From: G032773895 sp965248935
GTDB taxonomy: Bacteria > Pseudomonadota > Gammaproteobacteria > Pseudomonadales > Cellvibrionaceae
Direction of reading: 5' to 3'
Assembly: GCA_965248935.1 (NCBI GenBank)
Contig: OZ252214.1
Coordinates: 4,216,001-4,280,000 of the forward strand
Length of the DNA stretch: 64,000 bases
Part shown: piece by piece, positions 8,837 to 16,020 of the stretch
Position numbering within the stretch: the first letter of the stretch is position 1
Layout of the letters: every line of letters starts with the position of its first letter
Made by a program: the position numbers and the translations under genes
Notes under the pieces: model-generated
What the model saw: only the letters and a program-made list of their open reading frames with translations
Database searches by the model: none
Told to the model about the DNA's origin: nothing

Positions 8837-9880
8837 ATGTTGGAAAATATTAAAAATTATTATGGCAAAGTATTGAAAAAAACGGACGATTTGCAAACCA
8901 ATGCCTGTTGTACATTTGACGCTATTCCTCAGTTTATGAAAAATGCTTTATCGAATATTCATGACGAAGTGATGATGCGTTACTATGGTTGTGGACTTGT
9001 TGTACCGGAAGAGTTAAATGGCTGTCATATATTGGATTTGGGCAGTGGTTCAGGAAGAGACTGTTATGCGCTTGCTCAGATGGTAGGAGAAAAGGGCAGG
9101 GTTATTGGTGTGGATATGACCGAAGAGCAACTTGAAATTGCAAATAGCCATATCGACTATCACCGAGAGAAATTTGGCTATTCGGAGTCCAATGTTAGTT
9201 TTAAGCTGGGCTATATTGAACGATTAAATGAATTGGGGCTGGCGGATGAAAGCTTTGATGTGATTGTCTCAAATTGTGTGCTTAATTTATCTCCTGACAA
9301 AGAAGCAGTGCTTCAACAAGCCTATAGGTTATTGAAACCAGGGGGCGAATTTTATTTTTCCGATGTTTATTCTCATAAACGAGTGCCAGTAGACCTAGCT
9401 AATGACCCTGTGATTTTAGGCGAGTGCTTAGGCGGAGCCCTCTATTGGAATGATTTTATCAACCAATCAAAAGCTTCCGGCTTCTTAGACCCGAGGCTTG
9501 TAAAAAGCAGACCTATCACAATTGAAAACCCCGAGATAGCAGAACGTATTGCCGGCATTGATTTTTATTCTGCTACATACCGATTGTTTAAGCTTCCAGA
9601 ACTGGAATCTCACTGTGAAGACTATGGCCAAGCTGTGGTATATCAAGGTGGAATCGAACACCATGATGAACGTTTTTATTTAGATGGTCATCACGAATTT
9701 ATTCAAGGTAAAGTCTCACCTGTATGTGGTAATACTTGGAGAATGCTAAAACAAACAAGATTTTCTCAATACTTCGAGTTTATTGGTAACTTTGATAACC
9801 ATTATGGTATTTATCAAGGCTGCGGTGTATCTATTCCTTTCTTAGAAGACAGTATTGATATAAATGGTAGGTGTTGTTAG
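8837..9880 (+). CDS. arsM: Arsenite S-adenosylmethionine methyltransferase
   Basis: 347 residues matching ArsM along its length. The SAM site is LDLGSGSGRDCYALA (about 66-80) with GVDMTEEQLE. The arsenic-binding cysteines are in YYGCG (Cys52), SNCVLNLSPDK (Cys147) and GECLGGALYW (Cys197), with a further pair, NACCT (Cys24/25), at the N-terminus. The C-terminal part (YRLFKLPELE, CEDYGQAVVYQGG, VCGNT) is the usual ArsM tail. It methylates As(III) stepwise to mono- and dimethyl forms. The stop codon overlaps the next start by one base (TAGTG), so the radical SAM gene is translationally coupled. There is no arsR, arsB or arsC nearby, which argues against a simple detoxification operon. Confidence 0.95.
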   Translation: MLENIKNYYGKVLKKTDDLQTNACCTFDAIPQFMKNALSNIHDEVMMRYYGCGLVVPEELNGCHILDLGSGSGRDCYALAQMVGEKGRVIGVDMTEEQLEIANSHIDYHREKFGYSESNVSFKLGYIERLNELGLADESFDVIVSNCVLNLSPDKEAVLQQAYRLLKPGGEFYFSDVYSHKRVPVDLANDPVILGECLGGALYWNDFINQSKASGFLDPRLVKSRPITIENPEIAERIAGIDFYSATYRLFKLPELESHCEDYGQAVVYQGGIEHHDERFYLDGHHEFIQGKVSPVCGNTWRMLKQTRFSQYFEFIGNFDNHYGIYQGCGVSIPFLEDSIDINGRCC

Positions 9881-10791
9881 TGGAGCGGATACGAAGCAAA
9901 AACTGGGTAACAGCCCCAAGCGGAGAGCCAAGAGGTTATATTCAACCTTATACATTGAAAGAGCTGTGGTTTCACACGGGTACACGATGCAATTTAGAAT
10001 GTGATTTTTGTTTGGAAGGGGCAAGTCCTGCGGATAATCGGCTCCAGGCTCCCAGTTTTGAAGAAGTAAAAATTTTTATTGATGAGGCGGTGGAGCTGGG
10101 TGTTGAGCAATTTTCATTTACTGGTGGTGAACCGTTTCTTATCAAAGATTTTATCAAAATACTTGAGTATGCATCACGCTTTAATCCCTGTCTTGTTTTA
10201 ACGAATGGAACCCATTCTCCACTGAAGCGTTTAGCGGAGCTACAAAAAGCGACGAAGCAGAATCACCCAATCTCTTTTCGAGTTAGCATTGATTACCCAG
10301 ATTTGAAACAACACAATCAAGGTAGAGGCGAAGGGACTTTTGAACAAGCTATTTCAGGTTTAAAAAAACTGCATCAAAATGGGTTTAATGTGTCTATCGC
10401 AAGGCATATGAAGCCTAATGAAAATATCGAGAATATTGAAGCCGCGTATCGCGCGTTATTTAGTATGAATGGGTTGCCTGAAGCAATCAATTTGGTTGCT
10501 TTTCCTGATTTTCTTAGGCCCGGAGCCATTCCCGAAATTCCTCATATTACAACCCATTGCATGACAACTTATCAAACTGAAGAGCAGAGGAAGCACTATA
10601 TGTGCGCCAGCTCAAAGATGATTGTTAAAAAGAACAATCGATTACATATTTATGCTTGTACACTGGTTGATGATGACGAAGACTATGTACTGGGAAGCCG
10701 TTTAAAAGAGAGTATGGAAGAAAGAATCAGTATGAAGCACCACCGTTGCTATAGTTGTTTTGCGTATGGGGCCAGTTGCAGCGAGATTTAA
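9880..10791 (+). CDS. Radical SAM enzyme coupled to arsM
   Basis: About 303 residues. The motif CNLECDFC (Cys37-x3-Cys41-x2-Cys44) binds the 4Fe-4S cluster, and FTGGEPF is the GGE SAM-binding motif. The C-terminal third has further cysteines (YMCASSK, YACTLVDD, CYSCFAYGASC), suggesting an auxiliary iron-sulfur cluster like SPASM proteins. Start GTG 9880 is preceded by TAGGTG at 9868-9873 and overlaps the arsM stop codon by one base; an upstream in-frame GTG at 9871 is less likely. It lacks the CxxxCxHCHVDAGP signature I associate with ArsS (TIGR04167), so it would be a different radical SAM type acting on a methylated arsenical. That role is inference from coupling. Confidence 0.85.
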   Translation: MERIRSKNWVTAPSGEPRGYIQPYTLKELWFHTGTRCNLECDFCLEGASPADNRLQAPSFEEVKIFIDEAVELGVEQFSFTGGEPFLIKDFIKILEYASRFNPCLVLTNGTHSPLKRLAELQKATKQNHPISFRVSIDYPDLKQHNQGRGEGTFEQAISGLKKLHQNGFNVSIARHMKPNENIENIEAAYRALFSMNGLPEAINLVAFPDFLRPGAIPEIPHITTHCMTTYQTEEQRKHYMCASSKMIVKKNNRLHIYACTLVDDDEDYVLGSRLKESMEERISMKHHRCYSCFAYGASCSEI

Positions 10792-11000
10792 TTGTCAGGC
10801 AATATTTATTGTCAATTAAGACCCTATAAATAAGACCCTGTAAATAATTCTGTGTAACTGCCAGATATTAAATATAGTTACTCAAATGGTTATCAAACTC
10901 AATCGTAAAATAATTCAAAAGAATGCAACAAGACATTCAACTCAAATAGGATCATCTTTGTCTAGGTTAAGGCACAAGGAACTTTGGTTAAGCTATTCCA

Positions 11001-11141
11001 ATTAATGGTATTGCCACAAAATATTTGGAGAATTATTTGGCTTGGAGGCGAAACTTAGAAAGATCCAGAATTGAATTATCGGCTAAGGAATTTTTACAGC
11101 GTGCCTTGGACGAAAGGCACCAACGGTTAATGCAAACATAG
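11001..11141 (+). pseudogene. C-terminal remnant of an IS transposase
   Basis: A 46-codon open stretch without a start reads INGIATKYLENYLAW, then RRNLERSRIELSAKEFLQRA, ending at TAG 11139. The KYLxNYLxWRRxLE pattern resembles the C-terminus of DDE transposases such as IS1595-like elements; the family is not certain. The rest of the element is gone. It marks the left border of the mobile region between the arsenic cluster and the cassette array. Confidence 0.5.
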
Positions 11142-11247
11142 ACTAATATATACAGTATCCATATTCTATATGGACAAAGTGGTAAAGATAAATATGCGGA
11201 AAACTCGGAAAATATAGGTAACGCTATGAAAAGTAAGGAAAAATGGG

Positions 11248-11370
11248 ATGTCCAGTTTTGATAAATTTAACGACATAACGGACACCCTTATTATTAATGG
11301 ACATTTGAAGTGTATTTGGGATAATAAAACAGCAAAGTGGACAGTTGAGATAATGGTTGAATCTAAATAA
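11248..11370 (+). CDS. Small hypothetical ORF (40 aa), possible cassette ORF
   Basis: ATG 11248 has AAGGA at 11235-11239. The 40-residue product has no recognisable domain (MSSFDKFNDITDTLIING at the start, WTVEIMVESK at the end). Six bases after the stop codon comes GTTTAAC, which fits the RYYYAAC core of an attC site, so this may be the ORF of a decayed gene cassette at the head of the array. Low certainty. Confidence 0.3.
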   Translation: MSSFDKFNDITDTLIINGHLKCIWDNKTAKWTVEIMVESK

Positions 11371-11375
11371 AAGGA

Positions 11376-11471
11376 GTTTAACTTATTGAAAAATATACCT
11401 TTTTATCTCAATTCTGAGTTGTCTGATAGAGTATATTATTGGACAAACTGTCGTTTATACTACTGTTATGC
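11376..11471 (+). other. Possible degenerate attC site preceding cassette 1
   Basis: GTTTAAC at 11376 fits RYYYAAC and GTTATGC at 11465-11471 is the 3' core. The interior holds AGTTGTC and GACAAaCT as an imperfect stem with one extra base, but it is off-centre and the rest does not fold clearly. The 3' core itself is well supported because it is the exact reverse complement of cassette 1's own attC core (GCATAAC at 11792). The left part could instead be unrelated sequence or an attI-like site. Confidence 0.4.
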
Positions 11472-11797
11472 ATATGAATAAGTTACGAGTATCTTGGATA
11501 GGAATAATTATTACGTCAGCCATATGCTTAGTCTTGGCAAGGTATATATGGGCTAAAGAATTTCTTGAGTTCGAGAATGGTTTCTTCGTAGGGCTTGGTG
11601 TTAATCCTAATATCAAATATATCTTAACAGTTCCGGTCTTTTTATTTATCTTATACGGTTACTACAGGCGCGATGCTCAAAGGCTGGCGGGTACAGGAAA
11701 ATCAGTCGTTAGTAAAAAAATTGCTGTTTTCTCTGGTGCATCACTATCACTCGTAGCGCTTTACTTGTTCTTCTTTGTTGGTGGCCAAAATGCATAA
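11468..11797 (+). CDS. Cassette 1: small membrane protein, unknown function
   Basis: 109 residues with three hydrophobic segments (about 9-27, 49-65, 88-105) separated by polar loops. No family recognised. The start may be ATG 11468, which lies in the cassette core site GTTATGC, or the in-frame ATG 11474; neither has a clear ribosome site. The stop codon TAA (11795-11797) lies inside the attC core GCATAAC, as is common in integron cassettes. Function is unknown; cassette-borne small membrane proteins are frequent in chromosomal integrons. Confidence 0.6.
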   Translation: MHMNKLRVSWIGIIITSAICLVLARYIWAKEFLEFENGFFVGLGVNPNIKYILTVPVFLFILYGYYRRDAQRLAGTGKSVVSKKIAVFSGASLSLVALYLFFFVGGQNA

Positions 11798-11884
11798 CAA
11801 GGTTATGTTGTGCGCAGCAAAAAACGCTGCTGGGACTGCCATTACGCTGGCGCTCCATGGCAGCCCCAAATAACGGCGTTATGT
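11792..11884 (+). other. attC site of cassette 1 (93 bp)
   Basis: The 5' core GCATAAC (11792-11798) and 3' core GTTATGT (11878-11884) enclose an imperfect palindrome: GGGaCTGCCAT pairs with ATGGCAGCCC, leaving an unpaired A, the extrahelical base expected in attC. The 5' core is the exact reverse complement of the cassette's left boundary GTTATGC at 11465, as required if the cassette once was a circle. Confidence 0.88.
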
Positions 11885-12043
11885 TTGCGAATGAGTGAGG
11901 CTCGAAAATCGTGCCTTGCCAAAAGTCCCGCTAGGTTTGCTGCTTCCTGAAAATTAGCGGGAATCTTAAAAAGCAGCAAAAGTCTGGGCGGCCTCAATCC
12001 TAGCGTTCTGAAAGACTGAGGTCATGTTGATAAAGGAGTGCCT
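11885..12043 (+). promoter_or_regulatory. Structured leader with H-type pseudoknot potential before cassette 2 ORF
   Basis: CCCGCTA (11927-11933) pairs with TAGCGGG (11955-11961). In the loop between them GCTGCTT (11939-11945) pairs with AAGCAGC (11971-11977) outside the stem. Two perfect 7-bp helices interleaved this way form an H-type pseudoknot. A third stem, GCCTCA (11991-11996) with TGAGGT (12017-12022), lies just before the ribosome site AAAGGAG (12033-12039). This is riboswitch-like architecture, but it does not match a class I know. Pairing was worked out by eye. Confidence 0.5.
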
Positions 12044-12193
12044 ATGGCGCAGCCCGAGTCGGCGAGTTCAGCAAGTTTGCATCTGCGGTTAGGTGCATTT
12101 GGTGTTTTGTTTTCAGCTCTTGCTGTTGCATTTACGCCGCTGATAGCGTTTACGCTTGCAGTGGTGGCATCAGTTGTCTTAGCTAAAGTGTAA
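12044..12193 (+). CDS. Cassette 2: 49-aa small membrane protein
   Basis: ATG 12044 follows AAAGGAG at 12033-12039. The 49-residue product has a short polar N-terminus and then two hydrophobic stretches (LGAFGVLFSALAVAF and PLIAFTLAVVASVVLAKV), a hairpin-like small membrane protein. No family recognised. It is preceded by an unusually long (about 160 bp) structured leader, suggesting regulated expression, and is followed 45 bp later by its attC. Confidence 0.6.
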   Translation: MAQPESASSASLHLRLGAFGVLFSALAVAFTPLIAFTLAVVASVVLAKV

Positions 12194-12238
12194 ATTTAGG
12201 TGCGTATTCAGCTCGGCTGGCGCATCGCCTTACAAAAA

Positions 12239-12319
12239 ACATAACAAGTGTAGTCTTGCGATATTTTTTTCATTTCGCTTCGCTACATTACAAAAATACG
12301 CAAGCTACAGGCGTTAATT
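12239..12319 (+). other. attC site of cassette 2 (81 bp)
   Basis: The 5' core ACATAAC (12239-12245) is the exact reverse complement of the cassette's left boundary GTTATGT (11878). The 3' core GTTAATT is at 12313-12319. The interior folds: CTTGCGaTATTTTT (12255-12268) pairs with AAAAATACGCAAG (12292-12304), with one extrahelical A. Confidence 0.88.
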
Positions 12320-12425
12320 GCGACGTGATGTTGCATAAATATATGTTGTAAGCTGGTTCTGTTTCGTAGTTATTTAGTTAAGAGTATTTATCTATATTCG
12401 GTATTAAATAGAAGTAAATCCAGCA

Positions 12426-14622
12426 GTGCAACCTGAAGTTCTACCTTCAGTATCCTACCCACCATGCGAAAAGGAAATGGTGTGAAGCGCTGGGAACAAT
12501 GTACCCTGTTAAGAGGAACCGCGAGGGGAATCGGAACTGCGAGTGTTACGCGGTCGGGGGCTAGGATGGAGAAATAAGATGAACGTAAGTAAAGAATCGT
12601 TGACGTTCCGTGAGATGTAGAACTGCCAAAGACACTGATAGGCAGCCACCAAAAAGGTAAGCAATCTCGGTGCAATCTTGATAACGTGGATTGTACGTAG
12701 ACATCGTATTGCCGGAATACAGATTCCATCTAAGTTTCTCGTTAAGGTATTTATGCAGAACATGGCAATGTCGTAGAGCCTTCAAGGAAGAAGACGGTAA
12801 CCAGTGATGGAGCCTGAGACTCTGCGTCAATGAGATGGAGGAAAAAGCGAATGAAATTCTGTAATGGAAGTTATACGGGTTCAAACTTTGCCCGACACAA
12901 AAGTGTGCTGACGTCCTCTCGGTGCTTTATTGCAAGAAGATTTGTGGAATTGATTTTATGAGGGGGAGCAAATGACGGCGCAGTTAGCTGATGCACCTTC
13001 AAGCGATGCTGAGAAGTGGAACAATGTAAATTGGAAAGCAGTAGAAGCGCACGTTTATCGACTGCAAACACGTATTGCAAAATCCATCCGCGACAAGAAA
13101 TGGCGAAAGGCGCGAGCCCTTCAACATATACTTTCGCGGTCGTTTTCAGCAAAATTACTTGCTGTCAAAGCGGTTGTTTCAAATAAAGGGAGTCGAACGG
13201 CCGGAATCGACAGGGTGGTGTGGACATCGCCAGGTCAGTATTGGCGGGCGGCTCATGATTTAAAACCGCAATTTTATCGCGCACAGCCTTTGCGTCGAAT
13301 ATACATCCCCAAGAAAAACGGTGATCGTCGCCCCTTGGGCATTCCCACACTTCACGATCGAGCTATGCAGGCACTCTTTGCACTGGGCCTCAAACCCATT
13401 GCAGAAACCACAGGAGATAAACATTCCTTCGGGTTCAGGGAGAAGCGTAGTCTGCATGACGCGTGTCAGCAGGGTTTTATTACACTGGCCCAAAAGTCAT
13501 CCGCACAATGGATACTCGAAGCCGATATAAAAGCCTGTTTTGACCGAATCAGTCACGAGTGGTTGCTGGAGCATATCCCTTTGCCGAGAAAGATTCTGCG
13601 GCAATGGCTTAAGTCGGGTTACATAGAAAGGAGTACAAGATACGAGACGGAAGACGGCACCCCGCAGGGCGGAATAATCTCTCCAATATTGTGTAATATG
13701 GCCTTGGATGGCTTAGAAGAACTTATTGTGCCTCGTTACAGTGGTAAAGTTCGTAGTAAGTTGCATATTATCCGATATGCGGACGACTTTATTATAACGG
13801 GGAAAACACCAGAAGTTCTTGAGCAAGAAATTCGACCTAAGGTTGAGCGTTTTCTTGCAGAAAGGGGATTGCAGTTATCGGAAGAGAAAACCCGTGTAAG
13901 TCATATTGATGAGGGGTTCAATTTTCTAGGGTTCAACTTTAGGAAATATAAGCAGAAACTCCTCATACAACCCCGAGATGGAAAAACCAAAGAGCTGGTT
14001 GATAAAGTACGTAAGCTGCTGAATACCTTCCGAGGAATTCCATTTTATGCGCTGCTATCAAAGCTGAATGCGGTGATACGGGGTTGGGCCTATGCACACA
14101 GACACGTTGTAGCAAAAGACCGATTATCCTATGTTGACGACAAGATATATCCTTTAGTCAAAAGTTGGCTGCAGCGAGAACATCGTTCAAAAACATGGGC
14201 GTGGATCAGAAAGCGATATCGTGGTCGTTTCAAGGGGCGTATTGAGTTTGGATGTTATTACGTCAAGGCATCGGGTGAGCAAAAGCTCATACGACTTTTT
14301 AAAGCTAGGGATCTTCCGATCCGTTATCATATAAAAGTTCGCAACAGCGCGAACCCGTATGATCTAGCCTTTAAAGCCTACTTTGAGGCGAGGGAAGAAA
14401 ATCAAAAACGTTTGGCTAAACGAGATAGAGCCTTTCTAAACAAATCATCATTAGAGAGGGTAGCGGCTTAAAAAAAAAAATATAAAAAAAAAATGAAATC
14501 ATTATTGAAAACAGATGGGTGGGTCGAGAATGATCGGTCTTCAAAGGGCTTGAGCTGTATGATGGGAAACTATCACGTACAGTTCTTAGGGGGCGAAGGG
14601 CTGTAAGGCCCTTAGCTACCCG
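12426..14622 (+). mobile_element. Group II intron inside integron cassette 3
   Basis: The 5' end is placed at GTGCAACCTGAAG (GUGYG-like; position 5 is A instead of G). About 545 nt of ribozyme sequence precede the intron-encoded protein. Downstream, domain V is clear at 14552-14585 (GAGCTGTATG paired with CACGTACAGTTC around GGGAAAC), and domain VI follows at 14589-14621 (GGGCGAAGGGC paired with GCCCTTAGCTACCC, with a candidate branch A). A poly-A-rich stretch lies between the protein and domain V. The element is complete end to end and lies wholly within cassette 3 (12314-15006). Boundaries are plus or minus a few bases. Confidence 0.8.
12972..14471 (+). CDS. ltrA: Group II intron reverse transcriptase/maturase
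   Basis: 499 residues. The RT N-terminal domain comes first (VYRLQTRIAKSIRDKKWRKA; RTAGIDRVVW), then RT motifs PLGIPTLHDRAMQALF, TPQGGIISPILCN (QGxxxSP) and IIRYADDFIITG (YADD catalytic pair), then a maturase/X domain (GWAYAHRHVV, KTWAWIRKRYRGR). It ends soon after VRNSANPYDLAFKAYF without the Cys/His pairs of an HNH endonuclease, so it appears endonuclease-minus, implying retrohoming into single-stranded or replication-associated DNA. Start ATG 12972 has a strong AGGGGGAG at 12960-12967. No internal stop codons; likely functional. Confidence 0.92.
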   Translation: MTAQLADAPSSDAEKWNNVNWKAVEAHVYRLQTRIAKSIRDKKWRKARALQHILSRSFSAKLLAVKAVVSNKGSRTAGIDRVVWTSPGQYWRAAHDLKPQFYRAQPLRRIYIPKKNGDRRPLGIPTLHDRAMQALFALGLKPIAETTGDKHSFGFREKRSLHDACQQGFITLAQKSSAQWILEADIKACFDRISHEWLLEHIPLPRKILRQWLKSGYIERSTRYETEDGTPQGGIISPILCNMALDGLEELIVPRYSGKVRSKLHIIRYADDFIITGKTPEVLEQEIRPKVERFLAERGLQLSEEKTRVSHIDEGFNFLGFNFRKYKQKLLIQPRDGKTKELVDKVRKLLNTFRGIPFYALLSKLNAVIRGWAYAHRHVVAKDRLSYVDDKIYPLVKSWLQREHRSKTWAWIRKRYRGRFKGRIEFGCYYVKASGEQKLIRLFKARDLPIRYHIKVRNSANPYDLAFKAYFEAREENQKRLAKRDRAFLNKSSLERVAA

Positions 14623-14701
14623 GTGTGTGTATCAGGTCTTGTGCGTTTTGTATGTTGGTGCCACGTGAAATTCGTGCCACGTATAGAAAGAATCCAAGAG
14701 C

Positions 14702-14836
14702 ATGTATCGGGGTTACACTTACAAAAATCGTTGTCGCACTGAGTTGAATGCGGTTAAAACTGGAAGAGTAGTAGAGTTAAATGAGCTGGCCACCACTGTG
14801 TGTTCGTTCCCGAATGTACAGCTTCGGGTGGTTTAG
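14702..14836 (+). CDS. Small hypothetical ORF (44 aa) downstream of the intron
   Basis: ATG 14702, with AAGAG at 14695-14699, opens a 44-residue frame (MYRGYTYKNRCRTELNAV, then VELNELATTV) ending at TAG 14834. No family recognised. It may be what is left of the original cassette 3 gene. It is short enough to be chance, so confidence is low. Confidence 0.25.
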   Translation: MYRGYTYKNRCRTELNAVKTGRVVELNELATTVCSFPNVQLRVV

Positions 14837-14907
14837 AGTAAATTAGTAGTGGTTGTGCGCAAGTGTTTAGTTAAGTTTTTACCTCAAATATTTTGTAGCG
14901 TGCCGCC

Positions 14908-15012
14908 ACTTAACAAGAAAAATCACCGGACTTGGTAAAACTGTCACCTTTTTTGCAAAAAAAACGCAAAAAAGCCGCCAGCTTCACCAATCCGGTGTTT
15001 AAGGCGTTAGGC
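14908..15012 (+). other. attC site of cassette 3 (105 bp)
   Basis: The 5' core ACTTAAC (14908-14914) and 3' core GTTAGGC (15006-15012) both fit consensus (RYYYAAC, GTTRRRY). The interior pairs: CACCGGA and TTGG with CCAA and TCCGGTG, then a weaker CTG/CAG segment around a Lys-codon-like poly-A loop, with extrahelical bases. The 5' core differs by one base from the complement of the left boundary GTTAATT at 12313, so the intron-bearing segment is one cassette of about 2.7 kb. Confidence 0.85.
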
Positions 15013-15041
15013 CGTCAAATAATCGAAAAAAGGAGTATCTA

Positions 15042-15692
15042 ATGAACGATGAGGAAGACTTTGTTGGGGCAACAGATCGACTAAAAAGTAGATACGAAGC
15101 AATCAAAAATGTTAAAGATCATGCGAGTAATTATTCAAACTATGAAAAATCTGCAAATGAAAACTTAGCCGTTACGGATTTATTTGTCGAATATGATATA
15201 TCTTTTCTTACTGAAAGAGCTGACCAACATAAAAGGGTAGGAACGATACTCTATTTTTTAGGGCTAGGAGTATTTAGTTTAGGAGCAATAATTGCATTTT
15301 TACATGTCTTTGGACATATTAATCCTGGAGGTTTAGGTGGCCTAAAGAGTGGTGATTGTGTCGGAATGATTCAGGCAATCATAAAATCATTTACTGCCTA
15401 TGGCTTGCTCGTTTTAACTGGCGTGACCTTATGGAAACAAAGTAAAGCAAAACTTGATCAATCAGAACGAATTTATGAAAAAAGGAGAGCAAATAGAATT
15501 CTTAGATTGTATATTCATCTAAAAAAAGGCGAAATTGATATTGATGAAATGGAAAAGATTTTAGAGTGGGGTACCGTAAATTCAAATGCCTTTACTTCGA
15601 TTCAAGTAGCAGCTCAAGCTCCTATGGGTGCAGCTTTATCTGATTTATTGAAAAATAATAATGAGTTAATTCGTACGTTGAAAGCCAAATAA
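15042..15692 (+). CDS. Cassette 4: 216-aa membrane protein, unknown
   Basis: ATG 15042 follows AGGAG at 15031-15035. The N-terminal 65 residues are polar and helical, then come two membrane segments (about 68-91 and 110-130) and a charged C-terminal helical tail ending near LLKNNNELIRTLKAK. No family recognised. It is the ORF of a cassette bounded by GTTAGGC on the left and its own attC core GCCTAAC (15711) on the right. A charged soluble part flanking a membrane hairpin is seen in some phage-defence effectors, but nothing here proves that. Confidence 0.7.
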   Translation: MNDEEDFVGATDRLKSRYEAIKNVKDHASNYSNYEKSANENLAVTDLFVEYDISFLTERADQHKRVGTILYFLGLGVFSLGAIIAFLHVFGHINPGGLGGLKSGDCVGMIQAIIKSFTAYGLLVLTGVTLWKQSKAKLDQSERIYEKRRANRILRLYIHLKKGEIDIDEMEKILEWGTVNSNAFTSIQVAAQAPMGAALSDLLKNNNELIRTLKAK

Positions 15693-15710
15693 TCCGAGGT
15701 GTTAAATGAA

Positions 15711-15763
15711 GCCTAACAAATAAGGATATGTCGCGCTTGCCGCGACATATCTCATTGTTGAAC
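15711..15763 (+). other. Short attC-like site of cassette 4
   Basis: GCCTAAC (15711-15717) is the perfect reverse complement of this cassette's left boundary GTTAGGC at 15006. A perfect stem follows (GATATGTCGCG at 15725-15735 with CGCGACATATC at 15741-15751), then GTTGAAC at 15757-15763, which fits GTTRRRY. The stem has no extrahelical base, so it may act partly as a terminator or the true 3' core may lie further right (GTTAACA near 15874). Confidence 0.65.
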
Positions 15764-16020
15764 AAGCCCGGAGGTTAACGTCTCTATAGGCAATTAAATC
15801 AAGGCAATGAACATGGACTTGCACTAACCAAGACATCCATACCAACCCTTGACTCCGAACGCAACAGACAAAGGCGTTAACAGCTAAAGGGAATATTAAT
15901 AGGACACCGAATATTAATAGGACACCCATAATAACTTGACCTCCAATCTCGAACAAAATATTAATAGGACACCCATAATAACTTGACCTCCAATCTCGAA
16001 CAAAATACAATAAACTCAAT
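15764..16020. repeat. Leader repeats upstream of RAYT: nested partial copies
   Basis: The string AATATTAATAGGACACC starts at 15892, 15910, 15957 and again at 16220. The copies at 15910 and 15957 include a longer unit running on through GACCTCCAATCTCGAAC, giving a 47-bp tandem period. The segment 15764-15891 has no supported gene. Confidence 0.8.

Noticed and set aside
9880..10791. Calling the radical SAM gene arsS
   Set aside because: The cluster-binding motif CNLECDFCLEG differs from the ArsS signature I remember, so only the superfamily is named.
11885..12043. Leader as a guanidine (ykkC) or aminoglycoside riboswitch
   Set aside because: The conserved ykkC sequence blocks are not present and the pseudoknot layout does not fit; left as unassigned.
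15702..16019. Minus-strand frame of 105 codons across the cassette end
   Set aside because: It runs through attC and RAYT leader repeats in antisense and has no ribosome site; a shadow of repeated DNA.
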